A stretch of DNA of 64,000 nucleotides from JAEWSN01 sp942493335 (GTDB lineage Bacteria > Bacillota > Clostridia > DSM-8532). Below the pieces are notes generated by a model. It saw only the letters and a list, made by a program, of their open reading frames with translations. It was not told the origin of the DNA and searched no databases. Of the stretch, positions 60,157 to 64,000 are shown one piece after another; position 1 is the stretch's first letter, and every line of letters starts with the position of its first letter. The DNA is taken from the NCBI GenBank assembly GCA_942493335.1, contig OW818693.1:1426001-1490000 (forward strand). The letters run 5' to 3'. The translations under genes and the position numbers were made by a program.

Positions 60157-61154
60157 GTTGCTGTCATTCCTTTCGTCGGGGTCCGGGTTTCCACCCGTAC
60201 ACCCGTCCATTCCCCGCAGGGAAGGTTGTTGTTGTAGTCCAGATCCGGGAGCCAGCTCTCCAGACGTCCCTCCCCGCGAAACAGAACGGCATAAATGCCG
60301 TTGATGGCATTCGCGGCCTCGTTGACCGCCATTTCCAGCAAGTCGTCGACGGATTCGGAACGCCGCACATCGGGCAGTTCGGGTTGGGACCAGAACCGGT
60401 GCCGGCTGTTTTTCCAATCGATCTCTTCGTTTTCCTTCACGGGATAGGGCATCTTGGCAGGGTGGAAGGCACCACCGGTCAGTCCGTCCAGCCAAAGGAC
60501 CAGTCTTTTCTTCACACCGCGCGGATCATACAGCAGCGCATGTCCACGATGAAAGTCCCGTGCCGTTTCAGCGAGTTCCGATTCGGAAACCTGCAGGCCA
60601 AATACCTCATACAGGCCGGATACCCAGAAATTCACAACCGCCTCGGGCCAATCCCGGGGCGGTGTGCACATGGCAGCCGTACGGGTCCGAGCGGCGGAAC
60701 CATGCCCGGCATCCCGCCACAGAACGACATCCAGCATGGTTTCCACCTCGCCGTGCGTCGTATGGACCGGAATGCCGTTCGCGGACCAAATCCAGTTTTC
60801 CGATACCGCATTGACATAAGGATGCAGAATCCGATCCAGGCAATAATGACAAACCATGCCCGTAAGATAGGTCGCGAGTTGCATCCAGGCCGCGCTCCAG
60901 GAAACGGGGGAAAGCTGACGCATCCCGTAGGCCAGGAATGCGCCGGTCCGGAAGGCGTGAAGCCCGGTTCCCACCTCCGCAAGCCGTCCTTTCCCGTCAC
61001 CGGGGAAGCAGTGGTGGAAGAACAGGGGATCCGGTCCCTGCGCACCCAGCCGGAACAGCCGGATGTTCGCACGAACACCTTCCATGACCCGACGGCTCTC
61101 TATCCGATCCAATACCCGTTCCGCCTGTACCACGTGTGTCAGGAACTCACCCAT
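60153..61154 (-). CDS. zinc-dependent phospholipase C family protein
   Basis: The 333-residue protein matches the bacterial zinc-dependent phospholipase C-like fold, with GAQGPDPLFFHHCFPG and GMVCHYCLDRILHPYV supplying His/Asp metal ligands, a later THGEVETMLD helix, and a C-terminal region without clear motifs. No signal peptide is visible, so it is likely intracellular, and its substrate is unknown. GGGAGG precedes the ATG. It overlaps hslO by four bases and lies 14 bases after wecB in a minus-strand operon. Confidence 0.82.
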   Translation of the reverse strand: MGEFLTHVVQAERVLDRIESRRVMEGVRANIRLFRLGAQGPDPLFFHHCFPGDGKGRLAEVGTGLHAFRTGAFLAYGMRQLSPVSWSAAWMQLATYLTGMVCHYCLDRILHPYVNAVSENWIWSANGIPVHTTHGEVETMLDVVLWRDAGHGSAARTRTAAMCTPPRDWPEAVVNFWVSGLYEVFGLQVSESELAETARDFHRGHALLYDPRGVKKRLVLWLDGLTGGAFHPAKMPYPVKENEEIDWKNSRHRFWSQPELPDVRRSESVDDLLEMAVNEAANAINGIYAVLFRGEGRLESWLPDLDYNNNLPCGEWTGVRVETRTPTKGMTAT

Positions 61155-61168
61155 CCGCCGGCCTCCCG

Positions 61169-62329
61169 TCAGGAATGGAAGGCGTCAGGACGCACATCAG
61201 TGCGCCCGAAGGACCATGCGAGCGCATCCAGGATACGTTTGCATGCATGTCCGTCGCCATAGGGATTCACGGCGCGCGCCATCTGCTGCCAGGAATCCCC
61301 GCCTGCAAGAAGGTCCCGCGCAGCACCCAGAACCCCTTCAAAGGTTGTACCGACCAGCCGGACGGTTCCGGCCGCGACAGCCTCGGGCCGCTCCGTTTCA
61401 TTGCGGAGCACCAGAACAGGCTTTCCAAGGGAAGGCGCCTCTTCCTGCAATCCGCCGGAATCGGTCATGACCAGATGACAGCGGGCCATGAGATTATGCA
61501 TGTCCTGCACATGGATGGGCGAGATGAGATGAATGCGCGGATGATCCCCCAGAATACTGTTGGCAGTATCCTGAACGACCGGATTCAGATGAACCGGGTA
61601 AACGATTTCCACTTCGGGCCGTTCCTCCGCGATTTGGCGAAGCGCACGACAGATGTTCTCAAGCGGCTCTCCCAGATTTTCACGGCGATGGGCGGTGACC
61701 AGCACCACATGCTTGCCTTCGAAGCTGAATGCCTTGAGGAAAGGATCCGAAAAAACATAATCCGGGCGGACCGTGGAAGCCAATGCATCAATGACGGTAT
61801 TTCCGGTAATGAAGATATCCTTGTCCGGAATGCCCTCCCGCAGAAGGTTCTCCCGGTTCGCCGCGGTTGGGGCGAAATGGAGATCCGCCAGCGCTCCGGT
61901 CAGCTTCCGATTCATTTCCTCCGGATAGGGGGAGTACTTGTCATAGGTGCGCAGACCGGCTTCGACATGCCCCACCTTCACCTGATGATAGAAGGCCGCA
62001 AGCCCGGCAACGAACGTAGTGGTGGTGTCGCCATGGACCAGGACGATATCCGGCTGTACGGCGCCCAGAACCCCGGAGAGGCCTTCCAGCGCCCGGGTGG
62101 TGATGCCGGTGAGGGTCTGGCGGTCCTGCATGATGTTGAGATCATGATCCGGGGACAGGTTGAAAATGTCGAGAACCTGGTCCAGCATCTGCCTGTGCTG
62201 CGCGGTGACGCAGAGAATGGACTGCATCCGCTCGTCCTGCTTGATCGCCTGGACAAGCGGGCACATCTTCACGGCTTCGGGACGTGTCCCGAAAACGGTC
62301 ATGACCTTGATCCGGTTTGTTGCTGCCAT
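61169..62329 (-). CDS. wecB: UDP-N-acetylglucosamine 2-epimerase (non-hydrolysing)
   Basis: The 386-residue enzyme interconverts UDP-GlcNAc and UDP-ManNAc for cell-wall polymers. Motifs are MTVFGTRPEAVKM, VHGDTTTTFVAGLAAFY, GHVEAGLRT, VTAHRRENLG and TDSGGLQEEAPSLGKPVLVLRNETERPE. AAGGAG precedes the ATG. Its neighbour is a MraY/WecA-family transferase, so the pair suggests synthesis of a teichoic-acid-like or other undecaprenyl-linked glycopolymer. Confidence 0.96.
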   Translation of the reverse strand: MAATNRIKVMTVFGTRPEAVKMCPLVQAIKQDERMQSILCVTAQHRQMLDQVLDIFNLSPDHDLNIMQDRQTLTGITTRALEGLSGVLGAVQPDIVLVHGDTTTTFVAGLAAFYHQVKVGHVEAGLRTYDKYSPYPEEMNRKLTGALADLHFAPTAANRENLLREGIPDKDIFITGNTVIDALASTVRPDYVFSDPFLKAFSFEGKHVVLVTAHRRENLGEPLENICRALRQIAEERPEVEIVYPVHLNPVVQDTANSILGDHPRIHLISPIHVQDMHNLMARCHLVMTDSGGLQEEAPSLGKPVLVLRNETERPEAVAAGTVRLVGTTFEGVLGAARDLLAGGDSWQQMARAVNPYGDGHACKRILDALAWSFGRTDVRPDAFHS

Positions 62330-62354
62330 CGTTGCTCCTTACTGCTTCTGCTGG

Positions 62355-62450
62355 GGTTCCTTCGTGTCGGTATCGACGGGTTGGTTTCATTCCTGCCGAT
62401 CCCTGTTCCCGTCCGGTTCCTTCGTGTCGGCTTCAACTGGATTGGCTTCA
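62355..62450. repeat. duplicated 35-bp segment, 60-bp offset, at the end of the MraY/WecA gene
   Basis: GGTTCCTTCGTGTCGG and about 19 following bases occur at 62355-62389 and again at 62415-62449 with a few changes. The offset of 60 bp keeps frame, and the stop codon of the gene lies in the outer copy. Confidence 0.7.
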
Positions 62451-63619
62451 GGGTGGACAATCCGATTCGCTTCAGGTTCCCGCCCATCCGGATGCTGCGC
62501 AATGCGAACGCCGGGCAGATCGGGATGGATTTCCTTTTCATTGCGCATTTCCGTAAGGTTCCGTGCGCCGCCGATGACGAAGATCAGGATGAAGACCACC
62601 AGGATGATGGCCATCAGGATGCCCTTGTCCGCCAGGGCGATGGAGACAAGGCCGAGGGCGGAACTGATGACATACAGCACGGTGACCGCCATACGATGGG
62701 AGAGCCCCATGTCCACCAGCCGATGGTGGATATGCCCGCGATCTCCCTCTCCGATGGGACGTCCGTTCACGATTCGCCGTGTCATGGCGAAAAGCGTATC
62801 GAACAGCGGCAGCCCAAGCACAAGAATCGGCACGGCCAGTGAAATGACCGTCACGGATTTCATGGTACCGGACACCGAAATCACGGAAAGGATGAATCCG
62901 AGGAAATAGGCGCCGGTGGACCCGCTGAAGATTTTTGCGGGGTTGAAGTTGTACGGGAGGAACCCAATGATCGCACCGAACAGCGTGATGGCGACCAGGG
63001 CAACTTCCGGCTGATGCTTCACGACGGCGACAATGAAGAGGGTGATGGCCGCAATACCGGAAACACCCGCGGATAGCCCATCCAGTCCGTCAATGAGGTT
63101 GATGGCGTTCGTGACGCCGACAATCCAGAGAATGGTGACGGCATAAGAGGCGATGTCGCCAAAAAGGAACATCATCTCGCTGCTTCCGATGCTGATGGCC
63201 TGAAACGGCTTTGAGATGGCCATGACGCGCGTTCCCGTCGCGGCAACCAGTGCAGCCGCAACAAGCTGGAAGGGCAGTTTCGTTCTCGCCTTCAACGGAT
63301 GGATGTCATCCACGATGCCCATTCCGATGATGATGAGGGTGGCGATGAAAGGCCCGAGGAATTTGGCCGTGGGAATCATACGCGCAAAGGCGGCGAAATC
63401 CCGCGAAGAAAAGCTGTAGAGCGCGGAGACGGAAAACCCGAAAATAACCGCGAGGCCACCCATGAGGGCCATCGGCTGCTTGTGCATGCGGCGCGCATCC
63501 TTCGGAACATCCACGGCGCCTGAACGGAAAGCGATTTTTTTTGCGATGGGGGTGGAAAAGAAGGCAACGATCAAAGCTACAAAAAACGCAACGAGATGTT
63601 CATACTGAATCGTGATCAA
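62387..63619 (-). CDS. MraY/WecA-family undecaprenyl-phosphate sugar-phosphate transferase
   Basis: The 410-residue polytopic membrane enzyme (about eleven helices) transfers a sugar phosphate, usually GlcNAc-1-P, to undecaprenyl phosphate. The family motifs are GIVDDIHPLKARTK (Asp104, Asp105), NAINLIDGLDGLSAG (Asp177, Asp180) and DRGHIHHRLVDMG. A hydrophilic C-terminal tail of about 60 residues contains the duplicated segment. The start is taken as TTG at 63617-63619 because AGAGGT lies five bases upstream and the first helix begins at once; a GTG at 63697 would overlap the upstream gene. With wecB it points to a TagO/WecA role. Confidence 0.9.
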   Translation of the reverse strand: MITIQYEHLVAFFVALIVAFFSTPIAKKIAFRSGAVDVPKDARRMHKQPMALMGGLAVIFGFSVSALYSFSSRDFAAFARMIPTAKFLGPFIATLIIIGMGIVDDIHPLKARTKLPFQLVAAALVAATGTRVMAISKPFQAISIGSSEMMFLFGDIASYAVTILWIVGVTNAINLIDGLDGLSAGVSGIAAITLFIVAVVKHQPEVALVAITLFGAIIGFLPYNFNPAKIFSGSTGAYFLGFILSVISVSGTMKSVTVISLAVPILVLGLPLFDTLFAMTRRIVNGRPIGEGDRGHIHHRLVDMGLSHRMAVTVLYVISSALGLVSIALADKGILMAIILVVFILIFVIGGARNLTEMRNEKEIHPDLPGVRIAQHPDGREPEANRIVHPEANPVEADTKEPDGNRDRQE

Positions 63620-63662
63620 AGGGATACCTCTCTTGGGTGCCGGATGTTCCCGTGTTTGTCCT

Positions 63663-64000
63663 TCAGGGCGCGCCGTTGTATTTGACGACGCGGACACCGG
63701 CCTCTTTCAGGAGCTCCATCGCCAGATCGTCCGGATAATCGCCCCGGAAGATGATTTTGACGATGCCTGCGTTGATGGCCAGTTTGGCGCAAAGCACGCA
63801 GGGCTGGGTGGTGACATACAAGGTGCCGTCCTTCACGGATGTGCCGGAATAGGCGGCCTGGGCGATGGCATTCTGCTCGGCGTGCGTGGCGCGGCAGATT
63901 TCATGCCGCTGGCCGGACGGGATGCCGAGCCGCTCCCTCTCGCATCCCACTTCCAGACAATGCTTCGTGCCAACCGGCGAACCATTGTAGCCCGTGGTCA
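63663..64000 (-). CDS. deoxycytidylate (dCMP) deaminase (partial, runs off right edge)
   Basis: The visible 112 residues hold the zinc-dependent deaminase core: TTGYNGSPVGTKHC near the edge, the catalytic HAEQNAI, and PCVLCAK with the two cysteine ligands, then the C-terminal FRGDYPDD. This matches the ComEB/dCMP deaminase family, which makes dUMP for thymidylate synthesis. The N-terminus lies beyond the window. It is followed by the transferase gene 44 bases downstream. Confidence 0.88.
   Translation of the reverse strand, partial: TTGYNGSPVGTKHCLEVGCERERLGIPSGQRHEICRATHAEQNAIAQAAYSGTSVKDGTLYVTTQPCVLCAKLAINAGIVKIIFRGDYPDDLAMELLKEAGVRVVKYNGAP

Overview
This window reads as a chromosomal segment of an anaerobic, Clostridia-like member of the Bacillota (Firmicutes) with a fairly GC-rich genome (above 55% by eye). 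The case rests on gene content: a T-box riboswitch in front of valS, hisZ, a full-length hibernation factor, a class I hydroxylamine reductase (Hcp), the clostridial-type ParE/ParC-like topoisomerase pair, YhgE/Pip, and strong AGGAGG ribosome binding sites. I cannot assign a genus. There are no rRNA genes, tRNA genes, insertion sequences, CRISPR arrays or phage genes that I can see. About 50 protein genes are packed tightly, with both window edges cutting a gene (hisZ on the left, a dCMP deaminase on the right).

Layout. 0-12.3 kb: a carbohydrate region with hisZ (partial), an AraC regulator divergent from a GH78 alpha-L-rhamnosidase, T-box plus valS, a GT39-like membrane glycosyltransferase, and a second AraC regulator divergent from a GH31 alpha-xylosidase. 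12.4-16.5 kb: a YhgE/Pip membrane protein with a MarR repressor and two matching operators, then a small Bfd-like [2Fe-2S] protein. 16.6-23.5 kb: type I pullulanase, a membrane-anchored spermidine-synthase-like protein, a DUF1294 protein and pyruvate kinase. 23.7-28.2 kb: a chemotaxis operon cheR-cheB-mcp-cheW. 28.4-31.8 kb: a Crp/Fnr regulator divergent from an iron-sulfur protein and hcp (nitrosative stress). 32.1-36.2 kb: the cobamide lower-ligand and assembly operon cobT-cobU-cobS-cobC, followed by a homocysteine methyltransferase. 36.4-39.6 kb: a LysR regulator divergent from leuCD, with a well-placed LysR box.

39.7-64 kb is almost all on the minus strand: two convergent seven-transmembrane receptor-like proteins without any kinase domain, the ParE/ParC-like topoisomerase, NudC, clpP-clpX, trigger factor, a metallophosphoesterase, fabZ, yebC, a YigZ protein, a Nudix-like protein, hpf, two tandem TolC-like exported proteins, hslO overlapping a zinc-dependent phospholipase-C-like gene, wecB, a MraY/WecA-family transferase and a dCMP deaminase.

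The regulatory picture is unusually legible. Several sigma-A promoters with 17-bp spacers can be read (hisZ, valS, marR, pyk, clpP, tig), together with the MarR operators, a LysR box centred near -65 of the leuCD promoter, and many hairpin terminators. A second theme is short degenerate tandem repeats, with a different unit at each locus, sitting at the 3' ends of genes (12 bp at 12.3 kb, 27 bp at 19.2 kb, 30 bp at 33.2 kb, about 14 bp at 36.3 kb, 23 bp at 58.9 kb, and a 60-bp-offset duplication at 62.4 kb). The most unusual protein loci are the kinase-less 7TM pair and the tandem TolC-like proteins in what otherwise looks like a Gram-positive lineage.
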